Below, piece after piece: positions 34,942 through 42,404 of a stretch of DNA of 64,000 nucleotides. Origin of the DNA: Desulfomicrobium apsheronum (GTDB taxonomy: Bacteria; Desulfobacterota; Desulfovibrionia; Desulfovibrionales; Desulfomicrobiaceae); contig NZ_FORX01000021.1 in NCBI RefSeq assembly GCF_900114115.1, forward strand, positions 1 to 64,000. The letters are read 5' to 3'. Each line of letters begins with the position of its first letter. Positions within the stretch are counted from its first letter, which is position 1. The notes beneath the pieces are model-generated. The model was given only the letters and a program-made list of their open reading frames with translations. It searched no databases and was not told where the DNA came from. The position numbers and the translations under genes are program-made.

Positions 34942-35403
34942 ATGCGCTGGATCATTCTGTGCCTGCTTCTCATTCCCCTGCCCGGATTTTGCGGCGGCCC
35001 GGCCCTGTCTTCGGGCCAGCTGCTCTACGTGCCCGTGTATTCGCACATCTACACCGGGGACAAGGAGCGGCCGTTCAATCTGGCCGTGACCCTGTCCATC
35101 CGCAATACCGATCCGCGCGGAAGTCTCAGGCTGACGGCGGTGGACTATTACGATACCGAAGGGCATTTGGTCCGACACTACCTTGAGGCACCTTTGGAGA
35201 TGAAGCCGCTGGCCTCGATTCGTTACGTGGTGGCCGAAAAGGACGTCAAGGGCGGTTCGGGAGCCAATTTTCTGGTGCGCTGGGAGGCCCCGGATGCGAT
35301 CAATGCTCCGGTGGTGGAGTCGGTCATGATCGGAGCCCAGTCGGGACAGGGCATTTCCTTCACTTCCCAGGCGAGGGAAATTCAAGAACACTCACACGAT
35401 TAG
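34942..35403 (+). CDS. DUF3124 exported protein
   Basis: The 153-aa protein has a signal peptide (MRWIILCLLLIPLPGFCGG) and the DUF3124 core: 'LYVPVYSHIYTGDKERPFNLAVTLSIRNTDP', 'VDYYDTEGHLVRHYL', 'RYVVAEKDVKGGSGANFLVRWEA' and 'PVVESVMIGAQSGQGISFTS'. The fold should be an immunoglobulin-like beta sandwich in the periplasm. Function of the family is unknown to me. Confidence 0.85.
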   Translation: MRWIILCLLLIPLPGFCGGPALSSGQLLYVPVYSHIYTGDKERPFNLAVTLSIRNTDPRGSLRLTAVDYYDTEGHLVRHYLEAPLEMKPLASIRYVVAEKDVKGGSGANFLVRWEAPDAINAPVVESVMIGAQSGQGISFTSQAREIQEHSHD

Positions 35404-35412
35404 GGAGTACGG

Positions 35413-35823
35413 ATGGAGAACGTGATGGAAGAATTTGAGGCGTTTGTTTCCACGTGGGATTCCTGCGAAGCCAAGGATGCATTTCTGGTTTTCAGACAGG
35501 CTCTTGAGGCTGTCGATGGCGTAACCCTTGATTTCAAGGCCCGCCCGGGCATCACCTATTCCCTGCGTGGCGCGCATCCGGACCAGCAGGGACGGGACCT
35601 CTTCGCGCTGATCGACGTCATCGACGACGATCCGGAACAGCGCTGGCTTTCGGTCTGCTTTTACGACGATCTGGTCACCGACGAACAGGAGCAGGGCGAC
35701 TGGGTTCCCGGCGGTCTCATGGGTGAGGATGCCCGTTGCTTCAACGTCGACGAGGCCGACGAGGATCTCGTGACCTATGTGGTCGAGCGTATCCGTGAAG
35801 CCGGAGCCGGCGCGGCAAAATAG
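35413..35823 (+). CDS. Acidic cytoplasmic protein of unknown function
   Basis: The 136-aa protein starts at ATG 35413 (SD GGGAG; an ATG at 35425 is also possible), nine bases after the DUF3124 stop. It is Asp/Glu-rich with 'FSLV'-like strands ('DGVTLDFKARPGITYSLRGAHPDQQGRDLFALIDVIDDDPEQRWLSV' region) and ends in a helix. I do not recognise the family beyond similarity in style to hypothetical proteins of sulfate reducers. Probably co-transcribed with its neighbour. Confidence 0.72.
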   Translation: MENVMEEFEAFVSTWDSCEAKDAFLVFRQALEAVDGVTLDFKARPGITYSLRGAHPDQQGRDLFALIDVIDDDPEQRWLSVCFYDDLVTDEQEQGDWVPGGLMGEDARCFNVDEADEDLVTYVVERIREAGAGAAK

Positions 35824-35925
35824 GGCGGCTGGGCTTTTTGACCGAAGAGGGCGTGTCCTTGCCGGTCAAGGCCCATGACTGGCAGACCTTGAGCGGATCA
35901 CTGCTTTTATTTTCAGGAGCAGCGC

Positions 35926-36921
35926 ATGGCGTATATTCTGGCCGCCGACATCGGCGGGACAAACAGCCGTTTTGGACTTTTCGCTCATTCGCCGGGCCAG
36001 GATCCGGAACTTCTGGAGTCATTTACCGTCCTGACCGACTCGGTCTCTTCCCTTGAGCACTTGCTGCTGCGGATTCGGGAGGGGGGCTTGAGCCTTGATC
36101 CCATGGACGCGGATCAGGTCGTCCTGGCCGTGGCCGGACCTGTTCGGGACGGGGTGAGTTGCAGCCTGACCAATGCCTCCTGGGACATCGATCTGCGTGA
36201 GTCCACGGGCGGATTACCGTTTGAGCGAACCGTCCTGATCAACGATTTCGTGGCTCAGGCCCTTGGCTGCCGGACCCGCGACGCGGCCGGGTCCTCCATT
36301 TCGATACAGAAGGGAGTGCCTCGGTCCGGAGTGGTGGCGGCGGTAGGCCCGGGGACGGGGCTTGGCCTTTGCGCCCTGGCTCCCCTGACCTCCGGCTGTC
36401 CTGATTTTCTGGCCTTGCCCTCCGAGGGCGGTCACGCTCCCCTGGCTTTTGTCACCGAACGCGAGTTCGAGTTTCTGCGCTTTCTAAAGGACCGCACCGG
36501 CCATTCCCACGCATTCGGCGACATCGTGGTCTCGGGCCGGGGCCTTGTCGCCATGCACCTGTTTCTGACGGGGCGCGACCTGTCCCCGGCGGAGGTGGCC
36601 CGGGAGATCGGGCCTGAAAGCGAAACGACTGCCTGGTTCGCGCGGTTCTTCGGCCGCGTGTGCAGGGGCTACGTTCTCAATGTGTTGGCCTGGGGAGGCC
36701 TTGACCTGTGCGGCGGGATAGCGGTCAAGAATCCCTTTTTTGCCACTCACCATGAATTTTTGCGCGAATTTTGCGATTGCCCGGCCTATGGGCATCTTCT
36801 GGCCGAGGTTCCCGTCCGGCTGATCACCATCCCCGATACGGGCCTGCGCGGCGCGGCCAGCCACGGACGATCGCTCCTAGACGCTGGTATAAAGGACGTC
36901 AGCCACATTTTTGTGAGGTAG
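35926..36921 (+). CDS. glk: Glucokinase (E. coli Glk type)
   Basis: The 331-aa sugar kinase phosphorylates glucose with ATP. It has 'LAADIGGTNSRFGLF' (phosphate-1), 'LAVAGPVRDGVSCSLTNASWDID', catalytic Asp in 'LINDFVAQALG', 'VGPGTGLG' and the late 'DLCGGIA-KNPFF' adenosine motif. It belongs to the non-ROK glucokinase family. SD AGGAG precedes ATG 35926. Separate from the phosphofructokinase, but both point to use of hexoses or glycogen. Confidence 0.93.
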   Translation: MAYILAADIGGTNSRFGLFAHSPGQDPELLESFTVLTDSVSSLEHLLLRIREGGLSLDPMDADQVVLAVAGPVRDGVSCSLTNASWDIDLRESTGGLPFERTVLINDFVAQALGCRTRDAAGSSISIQKGVPRSGVVAAVGPGTGLGLCALAPLTSGCPDFLALPSEGGHAPLAFVTEREFEFLRFLKDRTGHSHAFGDIVVSGRGLVAMHLFLTGRDLSPAEVAREIGPESETTAWFARFFGRVCRGYVLNVLAWGGLDLCGGIAVKNPFFATHHEFLREFCDCPAYGHLLAEVPVRLITIPDTGLRGAASHGRSLLDAGIKDVSHIFVR

Positions 36922-36981
36922 CAACCTACGAAAGTGTCGGTATTTTTTAAGCTGCCAGTATAAAAATCAATTAGTTGTGAC

Positions 36982-36997
36982 TGGCACAAGAGCTGCT
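36982..36997 (+). promoter_or_regulatory. Possible sigma-54 (-24/-12) promoter
   Basis: TGGCAC-N5-CTGCT places GG (36983-36984) and GC (36995-36996) exactly ten bases apart, as RpoN promoters require; only the first T of TTGC is changed. The predicted start is ~37008, 15 bases before the ATG at 37023. No enhancer site for an activator was identified. Confidence 0.5.
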
Positions 36998-36998
36998 T

Positions 36999-37020
36999 CA
37001 GCCTCCTCAACAGGAGGCTG
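36999..37020 (+). promoter_or_regulatory. Hairpin masking the ribosome binding site
   Basis: A perfect 9-bp inverted repeat (CAGCCTCCT at 36999-37007, AGGAGGCTG at 37012-37020, loop CAAC) buries the AGGAGG SD of the gene starting at 37023. If included in the mRNA it would strongly block initiation; if transcription starts at ~37008 from the sigma-54 site the 5' arm would be missing and translation open. Confidence 0.6.
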
Positions 37021-37022
37021 CC

Positions 37023-37973
37023 ATGCCCGTCATCACAACGCCTTTCGGAGTTCTTGAAACCCTTCCCAGCATCGAGTTTTTTTCGGGCGGCACCGTGCAG
37101 TCCTGCATCGCCGCCCGGTCTTGTCCGCTGTTCACACCCCTTGGTTCCCTTGTCCCCCAGTTCACCGCCAGCAGCCTGCGCAAACGCCAGTTGCCGGCCA
37201 TCTCCTTTCATCCAAACGGCATGCTCCGCAATCTTCCGCTGGAAGAGCAGGTCATGGTCCCGACTCCGCTTGGCATGCTGCCCGCCGAACAGGTCACCTT
37301 CTACGATACCGGAGCCGTCAAGCGCGTCTTCCCCTTGAACGGCACCTTGAGCGGTTACTGGACCCAGGAGGACGAGGCCGCCATGGCCACGCCCCTGAAC
37401 TTGGACACGCCCATCGGATGCGCCCGGGTCAAGCCGGTCTGCGTCTATTTTGGCCCCGAAGGCAATCTGCGCAGCCTGACCCTCTGGCCGGACACGGTGC
37501 TCGAAGTGCCCACTCCATTGGGAAACATCGGTGCAAGGTCCGGAGTTTCGTTTTTCGACAGCGGGGTGTTGCGCTCCCTGGAACCGGCCAGTCCCGTGGC
37601 CGTGCGGACGCCTCTGGGCGAACTTTTGGCCTTTGACCAGGACGCGGTGGGTATCTGCGGCGATCGAAATTCACTGCGCTTCCGCGAGAATGGAGCCTTG
37701 CTTGGCCTGACGACGGCGGCTCACGCTTTCGAGGTGGAGCTGGAAAACGGCCGCAAGCGAACCCTGGCCCCGCCCCTGCGCCGTCACCCCTGTGATGGCG
37801 AACGCATGGAGGCGGGCTCCATCACTCTTGATTTCAGCCCCGGACAGGTCAGCTTCACCTTCGCGGATTCCCCGCGCATCAAGGTCAAGACCGAAGGAGT
37901 CACGGCTTCCCGATTTTTTCTGCCGCTGCCGTCGCTGTCACCCATGTGCTCCATGGGCGCGGGTAAGTGGTAG
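37023..37973 (+). CDS. TPLG-repeat protein of unknown function
   Basis: The 316-aa protein is built from degenerate ~38-residue units around a 'TPLG' turn: TPFG (6-9), TPLG (39-42), TPLG (80-83), TPIG, TPLG and TPLG follow, each trailed by a pattern like 'V-FF-SG-LRSL'. The units resemble MORN/YwqK-type beta hairpins, suggesting an extended beta sheet surface. No signal peptide, so probably cytoplasmic. The start lies directly downstream of a sequestered SD and possible sigma-54 promoter. It is followed, 32 bases on, by a small gene probably in the same operon. I do not know the family. Confidence 0.75.
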   Translation: MPVITTPFGVLETLPSIEFFSGGTVQSCIAARSCPLFTPLGSLVPQFTASSLRKRQLPAISFHPNGMLRNLPLEEQVMVPTPLGMLPAEQVTFYDTGAVKRVFPLNGTLSGYWTQEDEAAMATPLNLDTPIGCARVKPVCVYFGPEGNLRSLTLWPDTVLEVPTPLGNIGARSGVSFFDSGVLRSLEPASPVAVRTPLGELLAFDQDAVGICGDRNSLRFRENGALLGLTTAAHAFEVELENGRKRTLAPPLRRHPCDGERMEAGSITLDFSPGQVSFTFADSPRIKVKTEGVTASRFFLPLPSLSPMCSMGAGKW

Positions 37974-38005
37974 ATCCCAACGAACCAATCCGCAAAGGAG
38001 GAATT

Positions 38006-38257
38006 GTGAACGTAAGTTGTCTGGAAAAAGTGGTGGAATATGCGTCCATGCCTCTGCATGGGACACTCTCGCGCAAGCTCAGAAAAGGGCTCAAGATTCA
38101 GATCAATGAAGGCCGGATCTATGAAAAGGCCGTTCTTTTCCTGGGCTCCGACTTTCTGCGCGTGACCGAGAAGGAAGAGGGAATGTCCGTAAATACCTAC
38201 TATGGCTGGGAGGAGATCGTTTCCATCCGTACCTACAGTTCGGAACCGGAGGAATAG
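38006..38257 (+). CDS. Small protein of unknown function (operon partner of the TPLG-repeat gene)
   Basis: The 83-aa protein starts with GTG at 38006 behind a perfect AAAGGAGG; the longer in-frame extension upstream has no SD. Sequence is short beta/alpha ('LRKGLKIQINEGRIYEKAVLFLGSDFLRVTE', 'YYGWEEIVSIRTY'), like a small SH3- or LSM-type barrel, but this is a guess. An 8-bp hairpin (AGGGGGCT/AGCCCCCT, 38263-38282) just after its stop may end the transcript, though it lacks a T-run. Confidence 0.72.
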   Translation: MNVSCLEKVVEYASMPLHGTLSRKLRKGLKIQINEGRIYEKAVLFLGSDFLRVTEKEEGMSVNTYYGWEEIVSIRTYSSEPEE

Positions 38258-38475
38258 TCTTAAGGGGGCTTTGCAGCCCCCTGACCGCAGTCTGCCCGGG
38301 GTCATGAGCACGCCAGCGGTGGTGGGGAGGGCATTGATCCCTCTTGAGGAAAGCACAGGGTGAGTTCAAAGAGCCCACCTGCTCCTGAATTCAATTTGGT
38401 ATTTTGGCTGAAATTCTTAAAACTCCGAATCTTTTAATAACTGGGTAGTCCTCCGAATTGCCAATAGGGTCTTGG

Positions 38476-38499
38476 TGGTATATATCATGGTATCTATCA
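38476..38499 (+). promoter_or_regulatory. Direct-repeat operator candidate upstream of vapBC
   Basis: Two abutting 12-bp units, TGGTATATATCA and TGGTATCTATCA, differ at one base and lie 17 bases before the vapB ATG. VapB/VapBC complexes usually autoregulate by binding repeats overlapping the promoter. Most known sites are inverted repeats, so a tandem direct arrangement is unusual. Confidence 0.55.
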
Positions 38500-38515
38500 A
38501 AAACGGAGGTTCACC

Positions 38516-38743
38516 ATGCAGACCGCCAAGCTTTTTAACAATGGTCGAAGTCAAGCCGTCAGGCTACCCAAGGAGTTGCGGTTTTCCGGAGAGGACGTGT
38601 ACGTCAGGAAAATCGGCAACATGGTAATTTTATTGCCCAAGGACGATCCATGGTCGCCACTGGTGAACAGTCTGGACCAGTTTTCTTCCGATTTCATGAA
38701 CACGAGGGAGCAGCCGCCGCTTGATGCGCGGGAAGAGCTGTGA
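38516..38743 (+). CDS. vapB: VapB-type antitoxin (AbrB/SpoVT fold)
   Basis: The 75-aa protein has an N-terminal AbrB-like DNA-binding fold ('AKLFNNGRSQAVRLPKELRFSGEDVYVRKIGNMVILLPK') and an acidic C-terminal tail that should wrap the toxin ('SSDFMNTREQPPLDAREEL'). It overlaps the toxin start by four bases, the usual antitoxin-first layout. SD CGGAGG. Confidence 0.92.
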   Translation: MQTAKLFNNGRSQAVRLPKELRFSGEDVYVRKIGNMVILLPKDDPWSPLVNSLDQFSSDFMNTREQPPLDAREEL

Positions 38744-39147
38744 TCACCTATTTACTGGACACGAATATTTGCATTTACGTCATCAAGCGCAGCCCAACGC
38801 AGGTGCTGGAGCGTTTTCGGAAGGCTGATGTTTCAAGCATCGGCATTTCGTCCATAACGTTCAGTGAACTGATGTATGGTGCGGCCAAAAGTTCGCGTCC
38901 CGAGCAGAATCGGATCGCACTGACGCAATTCGTGGCCCCGCTGGAAATCATGCCCTATGATGACTCGGCTGCAGGGCGGTACGGAGACCTGCGAGCCTGT
39001 CTGGAACGGCAAGGCACACCTATCGGCTCGCTGGACATGCTCATCGCCGCCCACGCCCTGGCACTGGATTGTGTTCTGGTGAGCAATAATTTGAAGGAGT
39101 TTGTGCGCGTTCCGCACCTGCGAATGGAAAATTGGACGGTGGAATGA
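38740..39147 (+). CDS. vapC: VapC-type PIN-domain ribonuclease toxin
   Basis: The 135-aa PIN-domain RNase has 'YLLDTNICIYVIK' (Asp7), 'FSELMYGAAKS' (Glu43), 'GSLDMLIAAHAL' (Asp99) and the end motif 'VSNNLKEFVRVPHL'. VapC toxins cleave tRNA or rRNA. It starts with GTG at 38740 overlapping the vapB stop (GTGA). No other mobile genes flank this pair. Confidence 0.93.
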   Translation: MITYLLDTNICIYVIKRSPTQVLERFRKADVSSIGISSITFSELMYGAAKSSRPEQNRIALTQFVAPLEIMPYDDSAAGRYGDLRACLERQGTPIGSLDMLIAAHALALDCVLVSNNLKEFVRVPHLRMENWTVE

Positions 39148-39208
39148 GATCAGTGGCACGTTGAAAGCGCACGTTTCCTGCGCGGTGACAAAAATTTGAT
39201 GTCGTTAT

Positions 39209-40489
39209 CTATCCCGCCATCCGGCGCAATGCCGACAAAAAGCGCGAGCGCAGTTTTTCGCCCAGGAGCGCCCGTTTGACCGGCGGGAGTTTCAGGAATC
39301 CGCCGACAAGGGCGCGCATGAACTCCTGGGTGCGGCTCTCTGGATTATCGAAGATGAAGGTCTGGAAGGTGTCGCGTTCCAGTGCCTGGAGCATGACCCG
39401 CTCGAAGCTGTCTTCGGGGTGATATACTTTTTGCGGGCGAGGCTTAAGCTTGAGCGCTCCGGTTGGACATTTCAGGGCGCAGACCCCGCAGCCCAGGCAC
39501 ACTTCTTCGATCCGCGCCAGTTTCGCGGGCTTGCGGGACGCGTTGGCGGCTTCCCGTGCGTGCATATCCACGGCGTTGACCGGGCAGGCCTTGGCGCACA
39601 GGCCGCAGCCCGTGCACAGGTTTTCGTCCACCACGGCCACGAAGTTCGAGGTGACCAGGATGCCCGTGTATCCGGTCTCCCGCACGCCCTGGAGCAGATT
39701 GCAGCAGCAGCCGCAGCAGTGGCAGATGAAGCCGGCGTCGCGGCGGACGTTGTCGGCAGTCAGGGTCAGGCCCTGGTCCCGGGAGCGGGCCAGGATGTCG
39801 CGCATCTGCATTTTGTCGATGGGTTTGGCGAAGCCGTTGCGGATCAGGAAGCGCGCGCCGGTGCCCATGGAGGTGCAGGTGTCCATGGGCGTGCGGCAGG
39901 GAGCGTGCCCGAGGTGGTGCTTCTCGTGGCGGCAGGAGCACAGGCCGAGTGAAAATTCCGTGTGCTCCTCGATGAGCGCGGAAGCCTTCTCGTAATCCAG
40001 AATCTCCACATGTTCACCCAGCGCCTCTTCGTGCGGCAGGGCACGCATGACCGAGGTGGCCTGACCGTCACCGAAATTGGCATGCAGGAAATCCTTGTCT
40101 CCGAACATGTAGGCCTGAAAAAGTTCCGCCCAGCGTGCGCGCGGCAGATCCGGCCCGGTGCGCATCATGGTGAATTCGAAGAAGCCGATGACAATGGGGC
40201 TGACCATGTACTGGTAGCGCGCGCCGTCCCAGATATCGATGACCAGGCCCTTTGCGCAGAGTCCTTCGATCATGGGGCGCAGGGCGTCTTCGGGTTCGCC
40301 AAGCATGCCTGAGATGCGCTCCAAGGTAGAGGGGCGGTAGGGCATGCGCGCGACCAGTTCGGCCTCGGGCCGGGAATACAGCTCTTCCACCAATTGTCTG
40401 AAGATCGGTGTCCACGGGGTGCGCACCGGGGCCTGGTCGAGGCGGTGTCCGAGTTTGCGGAAGATGTCCTTGCTTGTGATGTGTCCCAT
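39209..40489 (-). CDS. Multi-cluster 4Fe-4S ferredoxin protein
   Basis: The 426-aa protein has an N-terminal helical region (~1-170), a Cys-rich middle ('GLCSCRHEKHH', 'CHCCGCCCNLLQGVRE') and two C-terminal 4Fe-4S motifs (CTGCGLCAKACPVNAV; CLGCGVCALKCPTGAL). The middle Cys cluster is typical of a family of redox proteins annotated only as '4Fe-4S binding'. Redox partner unknown. ATG 40489 is chosen over longer starts. No membrane segments, so probably cytoplasmic. Confidence 0.88.
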   Translation of the reverse strand: MGHITSKDIFRKLGHRLDQAPVRTPWTPIFRQLVEELYSRPEAELVARMPYRPSTLERISGMLGEPEDALRPMIEGLCAKGLVIDIWDGARYQYMVSPIVIGFFEFTMMRTGPDLPRARWAELFQAYMFGDKDFLHANFGDGQATSVMRALPHEEALGEHVEILDYEKASALIEEHTEFSLGLCSCRHEKHHLGHAPCRTPMDTCTSMGTGARFLIRNGFAKPIDKMQMRDILARSRDQGLTLTADNVRRDAGFICHCCGCCCNLLQGVRETGYTGILVTSNFVAVVDENLCTGCGLCAKACPVNAVDMHAREAANASRKPAKLARIEEVCLGCGVCALKCPTGALKLKPRPQKVYHPEDSFERVMLQALERDTFQTFIFDNPESRTQEFMRALVGGFLKLPPVKRALLGEKLRSRFLSALRRMAG

Positions 40490-40674
40490 GATGGTCCCTG
40501 GTTGCGCGGTTGATGGGCGATGATGCCCCCGCCCCAGCCGGAATTGCAAGCACGAATCCGCTCATTTGCGCCACGCGGCGTTGACAAGCACGTCAGACTG
40601 GTTCAAATATTGGTCCTACCAATTTATCGGGTCGTTCGCGGCATGTCCTGCGCGGCCTCCATCGGGAGGATCTC

Positions 40675-41472
40675 ATGTTTGAAGTAGTCGCTTTGTATCT
40701 GGCCGTGGGCGCGGTGGCCGGCGTTCTGGCCGGATTGCTGGGCATCGGGGGCGGACTTGTCATCGTGCCCATGCTGGTTTTTTGCATGGAGTTGCAGAAC
40801 CTGCCCCAGGAGCTGATCATGCATATGGCGCTGGGCACCTCCATGGCCAGCATCATGTTCACCTCGGTTTCGAGCTTCATGGCCCATCATCGCCGGGGCG
40901 CGGTGGAGTGGAGCGTGGTCAGGCGCATCGTAGTCGGCATCCTGGTCGGCACGTTCCTCGGAGCCTGGGTGGCCGCGCAGATGAGCACCGGAGCGCTCAA
41001 GATATTCTTCGTCATTTTTCTTTACTACGTCTGTTACCAGATGCTCTCCGGGAAGAAACCCAAGCCGTCGCGCGTTATGCCTGGAACGGCGGGGATGTTT
41101 GGGGCGGGCAATGTCATCGGGGTGGTTTCGAGCCTGGTCGGCATCGGCGGGGGCACACTTTCCGTGCCGTTCATGGTCTGGCACAACATTCCCATCCACA
41201 AGGCCATCGGCACTTCCGCAGCCATCGGCTTTCCCATCGCCGTGGCGGGAACCCTGGGCTACATCGTCAACGGCCTTGGGACCGAAAACCTGCCGCCTTT
41301 TTCCCTCGGCTACATATCCATGACGGCGCTGATCTCCATCGCGGTCATGAGCGTCATCACCGCTCCCCTGGGCGTGCGTCTGGCTCACAGCCTGCCCGTG
41401 GACAAACTGAAGAGGGTGTTCGCGCTGATCCTCTTTCTGGTCGGCACCAAGATGCTGGTTTCGCTTTTCTAG
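40675..41472 (+). CDS. TauE/SafE-family (DUF81) permease
   Basis: The 265-aa inner-membrane protein has ~8 TM helices with the two family repeats: 'VAGVLAGLLGIGGGLVIVPML' and 'GNVIGVVSSLVGIGGGTLSVPFMVWHNIPIHKAIGTSAAIGFPIAVAGT'. Members export or import sulfite, sulfoacetate or related small anions. In a sulfate-reducer-like organism a sulfur oxyanion is plausible but unproven. Ends at a strong terminator. Confidence 0.9.
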   Translation: MFEVVALYLAVGAVAGVLAGLLGIGGGLVIVPMLVFCMELQNLPQELIMHMALGTSMASIMFTSVSSFMAHHRRGAVEWSVVRRIVVGILVGTFLGAWVAAQMSTGALKIFFVIFLYYVCYQMLSGKKPKPSRVMPGTAGMFGAGNVIGVVSSLVGIGGGTLSVPFMVWHNIPIHKAIGTSAAIGFPIAVAGTLGYIVNGLGTENLPPFSLGYISMTALISIAVMSVITAPLGVRLAHSLPVDKLKRVFALILFLVGTKMLVSLF

Positions 41473-41545
41473 CCGGGGCGGGGCGGCCGGGTCCTTTGCG
41501 GTCCCGGTTTTTTTGCCTGCCGGATGATTGCGTCTTTGACTGATC

Positions 41546-41588
41546 CGGAACGATTCTTCCATAACGGGGAATCGTTCCGTTTTTTTTG
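41546..41588 (+). terminator. Strong Rho-independent terminator
   Basis: A perfect 11-bp stem (CGGAACGATTC at 41546-41556, GAATCGTTCCG at 41569-41579) is followed by an eight-T run. It ends transcription of the TauE/SafE gene. Confidence 0.9.
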
Positions 41589-41663
41589 GCCATTTGCCGG
41601 GCGCTCTCGGTCGGTTTCAGCCGACCGGGAACTGACGCGTTCGCCTCCGGGACAGTGACGGTT

Positions 41664-42404
41664 CTACATGTACCAGCGCCAGCTCTGTCCGGCGCGGAAC
41701 AATTCGCGCAGGGTAAGCGGCCTGTTGCCGGCGATCTTCTTGGCCAGGTAGATGAAGAGGTAGGCTGTCTGGAGGGCATCGCCCAAGGCATCGTGGGCCG
41801 TGAAACGGGGCAGTTCGAACTCCCGGGCCAGGTCGGTCAGCACATAGGAGATGCTCAGGTTGTACTGTTCGTAATGCGAGGGCGTGCGCTTCTCGCGCCA
41901 CAGCATGGCCATGCGCATGGTGTCGAGGCAGGGATTGGCCAGTGGTCGGCCGTGATTCTTTTTGCAGGCCCTGTTCAGGAAGCTCATGTCCAACCCAACG
42001 TGGTGGCCGACGATGAGGGTGCCCTTGCAGAATTCGATCAGCCCGGGAAGGACCTCGACCAGGGGCGGGGCCTTGGCGATGGCCTCGGGGGTGATGCGGT
42101 GGATGAGGGTGCTTGTCTTGGGGAGCGGAATGCTGGGCCGCACCAGAACGCTGAAGCTTTCGCCCGGCACGATGGCCAGTCCGCGCACACGCACGGCTCC
42201 GATGGAGACGATTTCCTCCTTGCGGGCTGAGAGGCCGGTCAGTTCCGTGTCCAGCACCGTGTAGACGTAATCCTCCAGGGGGCGGGTCTGGTCCAGCTGG
42301 CGGCATAGACGGTTGTTTTCGTCCAGCGCGGGCAGGCTTGAGCCTTTTTGACCAAGTCCCATCAGGGCGAGCAGACTTTTCGGTGTGGGAAGATTCATGC
42401 TCAT
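41664..42404 (-). CDS. DEDDh 3'-5' exonuclease (DnaQ-like)
   Basis: The 246-aa protein has the exonuclease motifs: ExoI 'VLDTELTGLSARKEEIVSIGAV' (Asp52, Glu54), ExoII 'VGHHVGLDMSFL' and ExoIII 'HDALGDALQTAYLF'. It lacks polymerase parts. It overlaps the CBS/DUF294 gene by four bases; exonuclease-CBS/DUF294 pairs with an acetate-type symporter are common and I know of no defined mechanism. The substrate may be a nucleic acid or signalling nucleotide. Confidence 0.9.
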   Translation of the reverse strand: MSMNLPTPKSLLALMGLGQKGSSLPALDENNRLCRQLDQTRPLEDYVYTVLDTELTGLSARKEEIVSIGAVRVRGLAIVPGESFSVLVRPSIPLPKTSTLIHRITPEAIAKAPPLVEVLPGLIEFCKGTLIVGHHVGLDMSFLNRACKKNHGRPLANPCLDTMRMAMLWREKRTPSHYEQYNLSISYVLTDLAREFELPRFTAHDALGDALQTAYLFIYLAKKIAGNRPLTLRELFRAGQSWRWYM

